Assembly (NCBI GenBank): GCA_020059485.1
Contig: JAGVCA010000045.1
Location: 1 to 45,330 of the forward strand
Length of the DNA: 45,330 nt
Reading direction: 5' to 3'
Source of the DNA: Anaerolineales bacterium
GTDB lineage: Bacteria; Chloroflexota; Anaerolineae; Anaerolineales; UBA11579
A program made the translations under genes and the position numbers. Positions within the stretch are counted from its first letter, which is position 1; each line of letters opens with the position of its first letter. Shown here piece after piece: positions 8,807-17,401 of this stretch. The notes beneath the pieces were generated by a model. The model was not told the origin of the DNA. It worked only from the letters and a program-made list of their open reading frames with translations, and made no database searches.

Positions 8807-9515
8807 TTTTCTTGTCCTGAGAGGAGGATTTTTGCTGCCTGCGCCGCTGGAGGCGGATCTGGTCATAGTCCATGCCCTGATCGAGGTAGAACTCGGTTTT
8901 GCCTTTGAGGGCATTGGTCGGGCAGACGGCGACGCAGTTGCCGCAGAATACGCAGGTGGTCTCCGGCATGGGGGCGTTAAAGAAGGTAGCGATCTTGGTT
9001 TCGTAGCCGCGTCCCCCAAGGCTGAGGGCGTAGGTGAACTGCAGGTCGTCGCCGCAGGCCTGGACGCAGCGCCAGCATAAGACACATTTTTCATAATCGC
9101 GGACGTAAAAGGGATTGTCGTCCAGGATGGGCTGCGTGCGGCGGTGAGCTTCGGGGAAGCGTTCAGGATCGGCCTGATAGTCGTCGATCTGCTGCTGGAT
9201 GGCAGGGGCTTCGGAGAGATCGACCGCGCTGGAGAGCATCTCGAGGATGGTGCGGCGGGCGCGGCGGACGCGTTCGCTGTCAGTATGGAGGACCATCTCG
9301 TCAGCGACTTTGGTGACGCAGGCCGGGGCCAATGTTCGCCAGCCTTCGACCTCAACCACGCACAGGCGGCAGAGGCCTTCCGAGGTGGTGGCTTCGTGGA
9401 AACAGATCACCGGCGTGTCCTGGCCAATGGAAGCAATAGCCTGCATGAGCGTGACTTCTGGCGAGACGGAAATTTGCTGGCCGTCAATGGTAATGGTGAT
9501 GGGTTCAGGGGTCAT
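8799..9515 (-). CDS. Formate dehydrogenase iron-sulfur subunit (HoxU/NuoG N-terminal type)
   Basis: This 238-residue electron-transfer subunit has a plant-ferredoxin-like [2Fe-2S] domain with C38, C49, C52 and C66, a NuoG-like helical segment, and two [4Fe-4S] motifs at C144/C147/C150/C154 and C188/C191/C194/C198. The His-ligated Cys box seen in full NuoG is not evident. In many soluble NAD-dependent formate dehydrogenases this module is fused to the N-terminus of the catalytic subunit; here it is a separate gene that overlaps both neighbours (ATGA with nuoEF at 9512-9515, 8 bases with fdhA). The charged tail QRRRQQKSSSQDKKNG follows the last cluster. It should bridge the diaphorase subunit and FdhA. 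Confidence 0.92.
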   Translation of the reverse strand: MTPEPITITIDGQQISVSPEVTLMQAIASIGQDTPVICFHEATTSEGLCRLCVVEVEGWRTLAPACVTKVADEMVLHTDSERVRRARRTILEMLSSAVDLSEAPAIQQQIDDYQADPERFPEAHRRTQPILDDNPFYVRDYEKCVLCWRCVQACGDDLQFTYALSLGGRGYETKIATFFNAPMPETTCVFCGNCVAVCPTNALKGKTEFYLDQGMDYDQIRLQRRRQQKSSSQDKKNG

Positions 9516-11224
9516 GAGCGCACCTGTTTCGGGTCTGGTTCAACGATCAGTTCGGGCCAGAGTTCGACCGCGCTGAGGATGGCGTGGCTGGCGGTTTGGC
9601 CGAGTCCGCAGAGGGAAGCGTCGGTCATGGTCCAACCGACATCCTGCAACCGGTCGAGATCTCCTGTGAGGACCTGGCCGGCCAGCATACGGTGGGTGAT
9701 CTCGGCCTGGCGCTGCGTGCCCAGCTGGCAGGGGTAGCACTTGCCGCACGATTCGTGGGCGAAGAAGTCTGCCAGGGAGGAGAGGACGAGGCGCAGGTCG
9801 ACCTGATCATCGTAAACCATGACCGCACCTGACCCCACAGAGAGGCCGAGCGGTCGGAGGGCTTCATCGGTGAGCAGCAGGTCGAGCTTTTCGGGCGGGA
9901 CGAACTTGCCAGCCGCCCCGCCGAGCAGGACGGCCTGAAGTTTACGCCCATTGGGGATGCCGCCACCCAGCCCGTAGATCAGCTGGCGGAGCGTGACCGG
10001 GGTGGTAATCTCGTACACGCCGGGATCGACGACACTGCCGGAGAGCGAGAACAGGCGAGGGCCAGGCGCAGCGGGGGAGCCCATGCTGCGGTAATGATCA
10101 ACCCCGATCTTAAAGATCAGCGGGATATTGACGATAGTCTCGACGTTGTTGATGACGGTCGGCCGGCCAAACAGACCGTGGGTGGTCGGGAAGGGCGGTT
10201 TGATGCGGGGGAAGCCGCGTTTGCCTTCGATAGATTCAAACAGGGCGGTCTCTTCGCCGCAAATATATGCGCCTGCGCCGCTGCGAATCTCGAGTTCGAA
10301 ATTAAACTCCCGGCCGAGGATACGCTGACCGAGATAACCGGCCTGGCGGGCCTGGGTGATGGTATGGTTGAGGACCTGCTGGGCAAAGGGATATTCGCCC
10401 CGGATGTAGAAATAGCCGTGCTCGGCACCAATGGCATAGGCGGCGATCAAGATACCTTCCAGGATCAGGAATGGGTCGCCAAGCAGCAAGGCGCGGTCCT
10501 TAAATGTCCCGGGTTCGGATTCGTCCTGGTTGATGACGAGATATTTGGGGTGGCCGGAGGCCTGGGCTGCGCCTTCCCACTTGGTACCGGTGGGGAAACC
10601 GGCGCCGCCGCGGCCGCGTAACCCGGATTGTTTGACGGTCTCAATGACCTCGTCAGGAGAATGTTCAAGGGCGGCGCGCAGACCTTGAAAACCGCCGCAC
10701 TCGAGGAAGTTTTCCAGGGTGTGTTCAACATCTTCTTCACACCATTGGGTCAGCATGCGCTCCTCACCATGCAGGCGGGATTGCACTCGGCCATTAGCGG
10801 ACGAGAGGTCGGTTTTGGGGGTGACACTACCGACCTGCCGGTCATTCACCAGGACGGCCGGTGCATGGTCGCATAAACCCAGACAGGCAACCGCCTCGGT
10901 GGTAACGCCGGGCGCGGCATTTGCGGACATTTCGTGGAGCAGCTGGTGCGCCTGTTTGGCCGCGCAGACCGGACTGGTGCATACCGCGATGTGGGTCTCA
11001 CCGACCGGTTCGATTTTGAGCATGGTGTAGAACTCGATCATGCCGGTGATATCGGCAAGGGGGACTTTGAGAGCTTTGCTGACCGCAGTGGCGGTTTCGG
11101 GGGAGATGTGGCGGAAGGACTGCTGGGCGGCAATCAGCGCAGGGAGGAGCATGGTCCGGCCATGTGAGCGGACCGAATCCAGATATTGCTCGTATTGCGC
11201 AGCATTGGTGATTTCAGGTTCCAT
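9512..11224 (-). CDS. NuoE-NuoF fusion, NADH-binding diaphorase subunit of formate dehydrogenase
   Basis: This protein joins a NuoE-like thioredoxin-fold [2Fe-2S] domain to a NuoF-like FMN/NADH domain, as in HoxF-type diaphorases. From the ATG at 11224 (570 aa; GGAG five bases upstream, better than the TTG at 11239), the NuoE cysteines are C82, C87, C114 and C118. A linker near residue 150 leads to NuoF with the nucleotide/FMN loop GLRGRGGAGFPTGTKWEG, QDESEPGTFKDR, GAGAYICGEETAL, and the [4Fe-4S] motif SCGKCYPCQLG plus SLCGLGQT. Operon position before the Fe-S subunit and FdhA points to NAD+-coupled formate oxidation or CO2 reduction with NADH. A HoxF/NuoF role in a hydrogenase or complex I is unlikely, as no other such genes sit here. 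Confidence 0.93.
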   Translation of the reverse strand: MEPEITNAAQYEQYLDSVRSHGRTMLLPALIAAQQSFRHISPETATAVSKALKVPLADITGMIEFYTMLKIEPVGETHIAVCTSPVCAAKQAHQLLHEMSANAAPGVTTEAVACLGLCDHAPAVLVNDRQVGSVTPKTDLSSANGRVQSRLHGEERMLTQWCEEDVEHTLENFLECGGFQGLRAALEHSPDEVIETVKQSGLRGRGGAGFPTGTKWEGAAQASGHPKYLVINQDESEPGTFKDRALLLGDPFLILEGILIAAYAIGAEHGYFYIRGEYPFAQQVLNHTITQARQAGYLGQRILGREFNFELEIRSGAGAYICGEETALFESIEGKRGFPRIKPPFPTTHGLFGRPTVINNVETIVNIPLIFKIGVDHYRSMGSPAAPGPRLFSLSGSVVDPGVYEITTPVTLRQLIYGLGGGIPNGRKLQAVLLGGAAGKFVPPEKLDLLLTDEALRPLGLSVGSGAVMVYDDQVDLRLVLSSLADFFAHESCGKCYPCQLGTQRQAEITHRMLAGQVLTGDLDRLQDVGWTMTDASLCGLGQTASHAILSAVELWPELIVEPDPKQVRS

Positions 11225-11341
11225 TGACGCTCCGTGCAAGATGGTGGATGGAATAGGCTCTATTATAGTTGATTTTGGATTAGGTTTGTCTGATTTTGGT
11301 TAATGAATGAAAAAAGCACCACAAAGGGTGCTCTTTTGAGG

Positions 11342-11417
11342 CGGTCCCGACGGGATTTGAACCCGCGATCTCCGCCTTGACAGGGCGGCATGTTGAGCCA
11401 AGCTACACCACGGGACC
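11342..11417 (-). tRNA. tRNA-Asp (GTC)
   Basis: The minus strand folds as a standard cloverleaf of 76 nt. The acceptor GGTCCCG pairs with CGGGACC, the anticodon stem CCGCC/GGCGG encloses loop CTGTCAA (anticodon GTC), and the T-loop is GTTCAAATC. The discriminator is G and CCA is not encoded. Confidence 0.97.
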
Positions 11418-11427
11418 AGCGCAGGAT

Positions 11428-11456
11428 AGTTTATCATAAGGGGGAGGGGGAGTCAA
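11428..11456 (-). promoter_or_regulatory. Sigma70-type promoter of tRNA-Asp
   Basis: On the minus strand TTGACT (11451-11456) and TAAACT (11428-11433) are separated by 17 bases, with the -10 box about 10 bases before the tRNA 5' end. Confidence 0.8.
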
Positions 11457-11469
11457 GAAAGTGACGACT

Positions 11470-11489
11470 CTGTCGCCTGAAGGCGACAG
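11470..11489. repeat. Perfect 8-bp hairpin in spacer
   Basis: CTGTCGCC and GGCGACAG flank a TGAA tetraloop. It lies in the roughly 300-base spacer between the tRNA-Asp promoter and the M23 gene. That spacer also holds a dispersed repeat copy (11549-11588); no gene is apparent in it. There is no T-run directly after the hairpin, so a repeat element is more likely than a terminator. Confidence 0.5.
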
Positions 11490-11548
11490 TCCCCTTGGAG
11501 ATTTTTATGGGGAGGCAGCAGTGGTGAATCTATTGGGGAAAAACAAAT

Positions 11549-11588
11549 AGATTGTTTCGCCTGCCGCCTGGCGGCGGCGCGCAATGAC
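11549..11588. repeat. Dispersed intergenic repeat (GATTGT...GCAATGAC type), copy 2
   Basis: It shares its ends and much of its left half with 5854-5895 (attg-ttcgcctgccgcc ... gcgcaatgac). The middle, cctggcggcgg, is partly palindromic. Confidence 0.5.
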
Positions 11589-11759
11589 CGACAAAATCCC
11601 TGTTGGCGCGGGGATGGTGGGGAGGACGGGTGGCGGGTGATCGAACACTGGCGGCTAATGGGGGCAGTACCTAATTGTTATGAAATTGTATATTGAATGG
11701 ACGCGAAAATATGAGAGAATAAAATCAGCCGGTCGTCTGTCCCAGGCAAGGAGACGCGT

Positions 11760-14700
11760 ATGCGAGGTTTTATTGTTGAAAGAGGATGGATTTTTGGGGT
11801 GATATTGACGCTGTTGGTGGTCGCAGCCTCCGCAGTCGGTCAGCGTACGGCAGCCCAGGAGGCCGGTTTTGCTACCGTTGAAGAGGCGATGGCCGCCGCA
11901 GTTGAGGAATTAGCGTTTGCGACCGGAGAAGTATGGGAACTGGGTGAGATCGAGACGGCGGGGAGTTATGCGATCGCAATCGCCAGGGTGGCAGGGTCAG
12001 GGCTGGAAGAGAGCGATTTTGCACTGCTGATGGCGGAGAAACAACCGAATGAATTGTGGTACGCGATCGCCCCGGGTGTGGTCTCCAATGATGTGTACAA
12101 CGATCTGCTGGCCAGGGTGCCGGATAGCCTGATCGATCCGTTTGGGAAGGCTTACTATTATCTTTATTCGCCGCAAGCGGCGCCTCTGTTCGCCCCGCGG
12201 GCGAGTTCGCTGCACCGGCTGCCCTGGCCGATCCGTCAGGAGGCAGTGGTAACCCAGAAAGACGGGTCGTACCACACAAACCAGGTGGACTTTGTCGTCC
12301 GCGATAGTCCGATGGTGTATGCCTCCAAGCCGGGGGTGGTGGTGTTTGTCAAAGAGGTCAGTACGGTCGGTGGGTGCGATATTGACCTGTGGCCGTGGGC
12401 GAACATGGTGGTCGTCCAGCACAGCGACGCTGAGTTCACCTGGTATGTACACTTGAAGGCGAACAGCGTACCGGTCAAAGTCGGAGACCTGATCGGGTAT
12501 GGGACAATGGTTGGCGAACAGGGGAATACCGGGTTTGCCTGCGGCAGTACCGGCATCCACCTGCATTTCATGGTCTCGACCGCCAAGCCATCGAGCTGGA
12601 CTGACCCGTCCGTACCCAACCATGCACCGTGGCCGCCGACAGGTTCGATCGTGAAGATCGATTTTAACGAAGCCAGCTGGGCCAGCCTGACAGTGGGAAT
12701 CGACTACTTATCGAACAATGCCTCACCGCCGGGGATCTGCAGCACGAGCGTCACCCAGGTTAATTATTATGATAATACTTACTGCAGCAGTCTGCTGAAT
12801 ACCAGGGGCAGCGCCGGGCTGGTCAACCTCGGTAGCCTGGGGTTTGCGGACAAGATCGAATCGATCGAGATCCCGGCAGGTTGGTCTGTGGCGCTGTATG
12901 CTAACGAAAATGAGATCGGGAACCAGATCTGTCTGAATGCGACCGATGAAATGCTGTGGAATGAAGCCTTCATCAACGGCGGGACGACTGCCAATGGTGC
13001 CGCCTGGATGCGGGTGTATACCCAACCGAACTGTCCTTACCAGAAGCTGAACGGGATCGTGGTCTACAGCGAACCCAATTATGATGGTAACGAGGTTTGG
13101 GGGATGATCGGGGCGCGCACGACCAATGGGCCGCGCCATCTGGCAGGGTCGATCTACCTCCCGAGTGGATATTCTGTCTGGTTGTATGACCAGGATGACA
13201 AGGCTGGGAATTCGCTGTGTCTGAACGGATCAATGCCAGACATGGCTGTGCTTGGCTGGGAAGGGGTTTTCATCGAATCCGTGAAACTGGTGCAGGGTGA
13301 CGAGTGCGGCGGTTTGCCGCCTGCTGTGCCAGCGCCTGTGCTGGTAAAGCCTTCCAATGCCGGTAATGCCTATACCGAATATCCGGAATTGTGCTGGCAG
13401 ATCAGCGGTGATTCAGCCGCGTACGAGTACAACGTGGAAGTGACGGGTGGCGTATCCCCGGAGGTGAGCGGCTGGATCGATGAGAGCTGCTGGGTGCCGC
13501 CGGGTGTGACCGGTAAGACAGGGACATATTCCTGGAAAGTGCAAGCGAGGGACAGCGAGGGGCAGGTGGGGCCATGGAGCGCCAGTTTCAGCTTCTCGCT
13601 GGTGAGTGATACCGGGATCCCGACAGTGGTGATCCAGAACCTGTCAACCGGCAGTCAAGTAGTGAAACCGAGGGCAAGCCTGGAGGTGCTGGCGGACGAT
13701 CCTGAGACACGGGTTGCGCGGGTGCACTTCTTTGCGTGGTATGACGACGGCAGCGCGGCCGGGTATGACTGGCATTATCTGGGGGTAGAGGAGGATGGCA
13801 GTGACGGCTGGAAGCAGGCCTGGCCGCTAGCCCCGGTCTGGTCTGGCGATGCGGCGGTGTGGGTGTACGCCGAGGATCTGGCAGGTAATTTCAATTCGGC
13901 ATTGGTCTCCGGGATCATCGTGGCCAGCACACAGACCAGTGAATTCGGGTATGACGCCCGCGGGAACAGCGGCGGTGAGGATAATGGAGCGGGCGAAGTC
14001 GCTCCTGTCGATCCGGCAGACCTGCCGGAGCTGCCTACCCCACCGGAGATGCCAGTGACGCCGGAGCAGCCAGAAACGAATGAAGGGAACAGCGGGGTGG
14101 ATGAAATCGAGGACCAGCCTGCCAGCCCGCCGGTGAACTCTGTGGAGAATAATCCCCCGGCAGGCAGCGGCAGCGCGGCCAGCGAGATTATTGCAGTCCA
14201 ACCTGTACCGGCCGAGGCACTGTCCCCCACAGGGGGGATGGCGTTCTTCCAGGCCGAAGCGGTCAATCTGTGCTGGCAAGCCGCCAACCAGGCGGGAACC
14301 TCGTACCGGGTCCGGGTAACCGGGGCGGCGGCGGTCACAAGCGGATGGATGCAGCAGAGTTGTTGGGCACCGGGCAGTGCGTTGGCGGCGAGCGGTGACT
14401 ATCAGTGGCAGGTAAAAACTCGCAGTGCGGACGGTTTGATCAGCGAGTGGGGGCAGCCGGTATCGTTTGTGCTGACACGGGATGACACGGCACCGGCGGT
14501 GACGCGGCTACGGGCTTTCGTCAGCGGCGAAGCGCGGGATCTGGTATCGATCGAGGCTGAGGCTGTGGATCAGGGCAGCGGGATCGAGGCTGTCTATTTC
14601 CTGGCCTGGTATGATGACGGCAGCGGGGCGGGCTGGCATCAGCTGGGTTCGCTGCCCGGGACGGGGGAAGGGCGCTATGCATGGCAGCTGGCAACCGCTG

Positions 14701-14840
14701 AGTTGTATCCGCAGGATGTCCTGGTGTGGGTGTATGTCCGGGACCGGGCGGGCAATCTGGCAAACGCCTCCAGTGGCATCGTCCGGGTCAGGAGTGAGAC
14801 AGCAGTGTATCCAAAGTCGATGCGGGATGTGAGGCAGTAG
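11760..14840 (+). CDS. Secreted M23 peptidase-like protein with crystallin-like and FnIII-like modules
   Basis: This is a large exported protein (1026 aa) with a signal peptide at residues 1-34 (hydrophobic GVILTLLVVAASAV). An M23/LytM-like domain spans about 150-300: HTNQVDF, VVVQHS, YVHL, the VKVGDLIGYG loop and HLHF keep the zinc-ligand histidines, though the first motif spacing (HxxxxD) differs from classic LytM. Two beta/gamma-crystallin-like repeats follow at about 320-520 (YYDNTYC, VALYANEN, VVYSEPNYDG, VWLYDQDD). A pair of modules is then duplicated: an FnIII-like unit (ELCWQISG / NLCWQAAN) plus an Ig-like unit (FFAWYDDGS / YFLAWYDDGS), separated by an acidic Pro-rich linker. AAGGAG lies 6-7 bases before the ATG. 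A peptidoglycan or surface-glycan role is likely; the substrate is unknown. Confidence 0.8.
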   Translation: MRGFIVERGWIFGVILTLLVVAASAVGQRTAAQEAGFATVEEAMAAAVEELAFATGEVWELGEIETAGSYAIAIARVAGSGLEESDFALLMAEKQPNELWYAIAPGVVSNDVYNDLLARVPDSLIDPFGKAYYYLYSPQAAPLFAPRASSLHRLPWPIRQEAVVTQKDGSYHTNQVDFVVRDSPMVYASKPGVVVFVKEVSTVGGCDIDLWPWANMVVVQHSDAEFTWYVHLKANSVPVKVGDLIGYGTMVGEQGNTGFACGSTGIHLHFMVSTAKPSSWTDPSVPNHAPWPPTGSIVKIDFNEASWASLTVGIDYLSNNASPPGICSTSVTQVNYYDNTYCSSLLNTRGSAGLVNLGSLGFADKIESIEIPAGWSVALYANENEIGNQICLNATDEMLWNEAFINGGTTANGAAWMRVYTQPNCPYQKLNGIVVYSEPNYDGNEVWGMIGARTTNGPRHLAGSIYLPSGYSVWLYDQDDKAGNSLCLNGSMPDMAVLGWEGVFIESVKLVQGDECGGLPPAVPAPVLVKPSNAGNAYTEYPELCWQISGDSAAYEYNVEVTGGVSPEVSGWIDESCWVPPGVTGKTGTYSWKVQARDSEGQVGPWSASFSFSLVSDTGIPTVVIQNLSTGSQVVKPRASLEVLADDPETRVARVHFFAWYDDGSAAGYDWHYLGVEEDGSDGWKQAWPLAPVWSGDAAVWVYAEDLAGNFNSALVSGIIVASTQTSEFGYDARGNSGGEDNGAGEVAPVDPADLPELPTPPEMPVTPEQPETNEGNSGVDEIEDQPASPPVNSVENNPPAGSGSAASEIIAVQPVPAEALSPTGGMAFFQAEAVNLCWQAANQAGTSYRVRVTGAAAVTSGWMQQSCWAPGSALAASGDYQWQVKTRSADGLISEWGQPVSFVLTRDDTAPAVTRLRAFVSGEARDLVSIEAEAVDQGSGIEAVYFLAWYDDGSGAGWHQLGSLPGTGEGRYAWQLATAELYPQDVLVWVYVRDRAGNLANASSGIVRVRSETAVYPKSMRDVRQ

Positions 14841-14968
14841 CGAGGAAACGGGGAATGAGTAACGAGGGAAGGGCCTAGCGCAGGTGAGCCGCGGTTGAAA
14901 TTATGGGGTGGGGGTAGTAAGAGGGCTTTCCCATCTGCCGATAAATGACAACTTAGGACAACCGGCTG

Positions 14969-16888
14969 CTAAGGGAGATACGAGTTCAGAAGCAGGGCGA
15001 GTGTGTCCAGATCGGGGGCGAGGAGCCAGATGGTCTGCTGTTCGCTGGTGACCAGACAACTGGAGCCCACCGAACTCCGGAGACATTCGTAACCTTCGAT
15101 CTCGGTGGGCTGGCCGCCAATCCGGCGGGCGATATGTTCCCCAAGGGCGGTATTGAACTGGCCAGCATCGGTCAGATTTTCCCACTGCCAATGCAGAACG
15201 AAAGCGGGTTGGCCGGCAGAGTTTATGAAGACCTGGGCCTGGTCGCCATCCCAGCCGGCCGCGGCCAGTCTGGCAGTTTCTTCCTCGATCCTGTTCTGGG
15301 GTTCCTGGTGGTAGGCCAGCAGAAGGAATGTGCGCCACTCTCCAAGTGGACCCTGGAAGGTGTTTTGCCAGTCCTCCGGCAACACACCGGCGAGATCGAC
15401 TCCCTGAAGTTCTGAAGGAAGTTCACCGGCAAGATATTTTTCGGGATGGAGGACCTGTTCGGTGGTCTGGGGCAGGTTGAGATAAAGCTGGTTTAACGCT
15501 TGCTGGCCGCCGGATTGGAACACGGCTGCTGCCAGGTCCTGGCCAGCCTGGTAAGGGAAGAGGCGCAGGGCTTCCATCAATGGGGAGGGTGACGGGACAA
15601 CCGGGACGAAGTAGTATTTCCGGCTGGCAGAATCGATCTCAACGGCTTCCGCAGGGGTCAGTACAGTATCCGCCCAGCGGGAGGCAGTATAGAGAGCACC
15701 GCCTTTCAAAACTGCGGCATGGATATCACAGGCTTCGGTGGGGGAAAAACAGGGGAAGTCCGCCAAAGCAGCGCTCTCCTGCTGGCGGACCGCCTGGGCA
15801 TAGGAAGCGGCATAGGAGTATTGCTGAAAAAGGCTGAAATTGATCCCGACTGTGATGATGGCATCCTGCCCGGGGAGCAGCATCGTACCATTGGGGTCTG
15901 CCCAGCTATTGAGCAGAAAGGTGTCTACATCATCGTTTTTGGAGGTCAGCCCCAGCGCCTGGTAGAGCGCGGCGGCTTGATCCGCCTGGGCGGTGAAAAC
16001 GGACATCTGGCCAATTTCGTAAATATAAGATTGCAACTGAGGTTCGACAACATCGAAGCTCTGGACCGGTTCGGCAGACTCGCGCCCGAGCAGATCGAGC
16101 ATTTCGGCCTGGATCTGCTCGAACAGATCGGAGGTATCTTCATCCGGCGGTGTGAGATTGCCGGTTGTGAAAAGGACCGGGGTTTGGGTGGGGATGGGGG
16201 TAGGGGTTGACGGGACAGCAGTGGGCGCCAGGGTGGGCGTTGGGTCTGGTCCGGTTTCAGGAAGGGTTTCCAGGGTCGGCGTTGCGGCAGCAATTGACTC
16301 CGGCAGAGCAGCTGTGATCCAGCCGGTGATCTGCTGTCGGAAGAGGAAGCCGGAGAAAAGGACAGCGATCAGGAGGATGATGGCCAGCAAGAGCGGCCAG
16401 CGGCGGCGGGATTTCCTCTCAGGCTGGTCTGGTTCTTCGGGGGAGAGTATTTCCTGCGGTTCCTCATCCAGCTGGGCCGGTTCCTGTGGTTCGACCGGTT
16501 CCTGTTCTGGTTCGGTATCGGGTGCACCGAAAAGGCGACGGTTGAGGAGTTCTTCACCGTCGTAAATCTCTGGTTTTTGAACTGGCGGGATACCGGGTTG
16601 GGGGGATTGAGTCGTTTCCGGGATTTGCTGCGAGGTGAGGGGTTCGCCGCCGAGATGGCGCAGGCGGGCGAGCGCTTTCTGGGAATCCGGACGGAACCGA
16701 ACAGCCTGCTGCAAAGCATAGATCTGCTTCTCGACCACCGGGACTGTAAAGCTGAGCATGTACCAGGCCTGGGCGTTTTCCGGATCCTCGCGCAACAACT
16801 GAACCAGGATCGCGCGGGCGGCACGTTGATCGCCGGCGCGCAATCGTTTGGCAGCCTGGTCGAGTATGTTGCTGTGCTTATCGGTCAT
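14969..16888 (-). CDS. Membrane-anchored protein with N-terminal TPR-like repeat, function unknown
   Basis: This 639-residue protein starts with a TPR-like helical segment (residues 1-75: LRAGDQRAARAILVQLLRED, ENAQAWYMLSF), followed by a Pro/Glu-rich linker. One membrane segment (LLLAIILLIAVLFSGFLF, about 170-187) follows a basic RRR cluster, then comes a Thr/Pro linker and a large extracytoplasmic domain. The outer domain contains GGQQALNQLYLNLPQTTEQVLHPEKY in two adjacent parts; from memory, a similar PQTTEQVLHPEKY segment occurs in uncharacterised Chloroflexota proteins that carry an HExxH-type site. I see no HExxH here, so the protein may be a non-catalytic relative. It lies 57 bases below the small Cys/acidic gene and may be co-transcribed with it. 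Confidence 0.65.
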   Translation of the reverse strand: MTDKHSNILDQAAKRLRAGDQRAARAILVQLLREDPENAQAWYMLSFTVPVVEKQIYALQQAVRFRPDSQKALARLRHLGGEPLTSQQIPETTQSPQPGIPPVQKPEIYDGEELLNRRLFGAPDTEPEQEPVEPQEPAQLDEEPQEILSPEEPDQPERKSRRRWPLLLAIILLIAVLFSGFLFRQQITGWITAALPESIAAATPTLETLPETGPDPTPTLAPTAVPSTPTPIPTQTPVLFTTGNLTPPDEDTSDLFEQIQAEMLDLLGRESAEPVQSFDVVEPQLQSYIYEIGQMSVFTAQADQAAALYQALGLTSKNDDVDTFLLNSWADPNGTMLLPGQDAIITVGINFSLFQQYSYAASYAQAVRQQESAALADFPCFSPTEACDIHAAVLKGGALYTASRWADTVLTPAEAVEIDSASRKYYFVPVVPSPSPLMEALRLFPYQAGQDLAAAVFQSGGQQALNQLYLNLPQTTEQVLHPEKYLAGELPSELQGVDLAGVLPEDWQNTFQGPLGEWRTFLLLAYHQEPQNRIEEETARLAAAGWDGDQAQVFINSAGQPAFVLHWQWENLTDAGQFNTALGEHIARRIGGQPTEIEGYECLRSSVGSSCLVTSEQQTIWLLAPDLDTLALLLNSYLP

Positions 16889-16945
16889 ATAGTAGCGGTC
16901 CGATCGGGTTGTGGAAGACGATGTCGTCAGGAATACCTTATGGGA

Positions 16946-17185
16946 TCAGAAATCTTCTTCCTCTTCATCGAAGTCGATCTCTTCAAAACCTTCATCCTCC
17001 CAATTATCCTCGAAATCGTCGAAGCCGTCATCTTCCTCTTCATCAAAGGTGCTGGCGATGAAATCACCGCTGTCTTCTGAATAGGTTAAACATCCATCTT
17101 CCGGATCGAGTTCGATCGAGGCAGCAGTGCAAAAACCTTTCGACAGGAAAATGCAATCTTCGTATAAGCAGCGGATCTTTGGCAT
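16946..17185 (-). CDS. Small Cys-motif protein with acidic tail (DUF1540-like)
   Basis: This 79-residue protein starts at the ATG at 17185, which has GGAGGG five bases upstream; the longer in-frame start would add an arginine-rich leader with no such site. Four cysteines in 30 residues (MPKIRCLYEDC, FLSKGFC, then EDGC) resemble the metal-binding DUF1540 pattern. The second half is almost pure Asp/Glu with Phe/Trp (DEEEDDGFDDFEDNWEDEG). No function can be assigned; it may be a metal-binding or nucleic-acid-mimic protein. It is upstream of the TPR membrane protein gene. Confidence 0.7.
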   Translation of the reverse strand: MPKIRCLYEDCIFLSKGFCTAASIELDPEDGCLTYSEDSGDFIASTFDEEEDDGFDDFEDNWEDEGFEEIDFDEEEEDF

Positions 17186-17401
17186 ATCGTCCCTCCAAAA
17201 CCGATATTGCGGTCTGGATCTTCTCCTGTAAGTACCTTTTTGATGATTGTACACGAATGGTTGGGAATGTCAAACGGTTTTGGAGTAGTCAGTTCGGCGG
17301 CTGATGGATGCAGTCAGCGGTTAAGCCCTGGCGTATGCATTGCAAAATCTCCGCGGCAGGTGTGATCCGGGCTTGTCTGGCTGGAGAGATGGAAAGCGGG
17401 A

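Noticed and set aside
8807-9355. Long open frame extending the N-terminus of FdhA to 9355
   Set aside because: It is an out-of-frame shadow of the iron-sulfur subunit gene, with Pro/Ser/Arg-rich non-homologous sequence; the FdhA motif CPYCGVGC begins right after the ATG at 8806.
14969-16888. Metallopeptidase activity for the TPR membrane protein
   Set aside because: A segment resembles proteins that carry an HExxH-type site, but no HExxH motif is present, so no enzymatic function is assigned.
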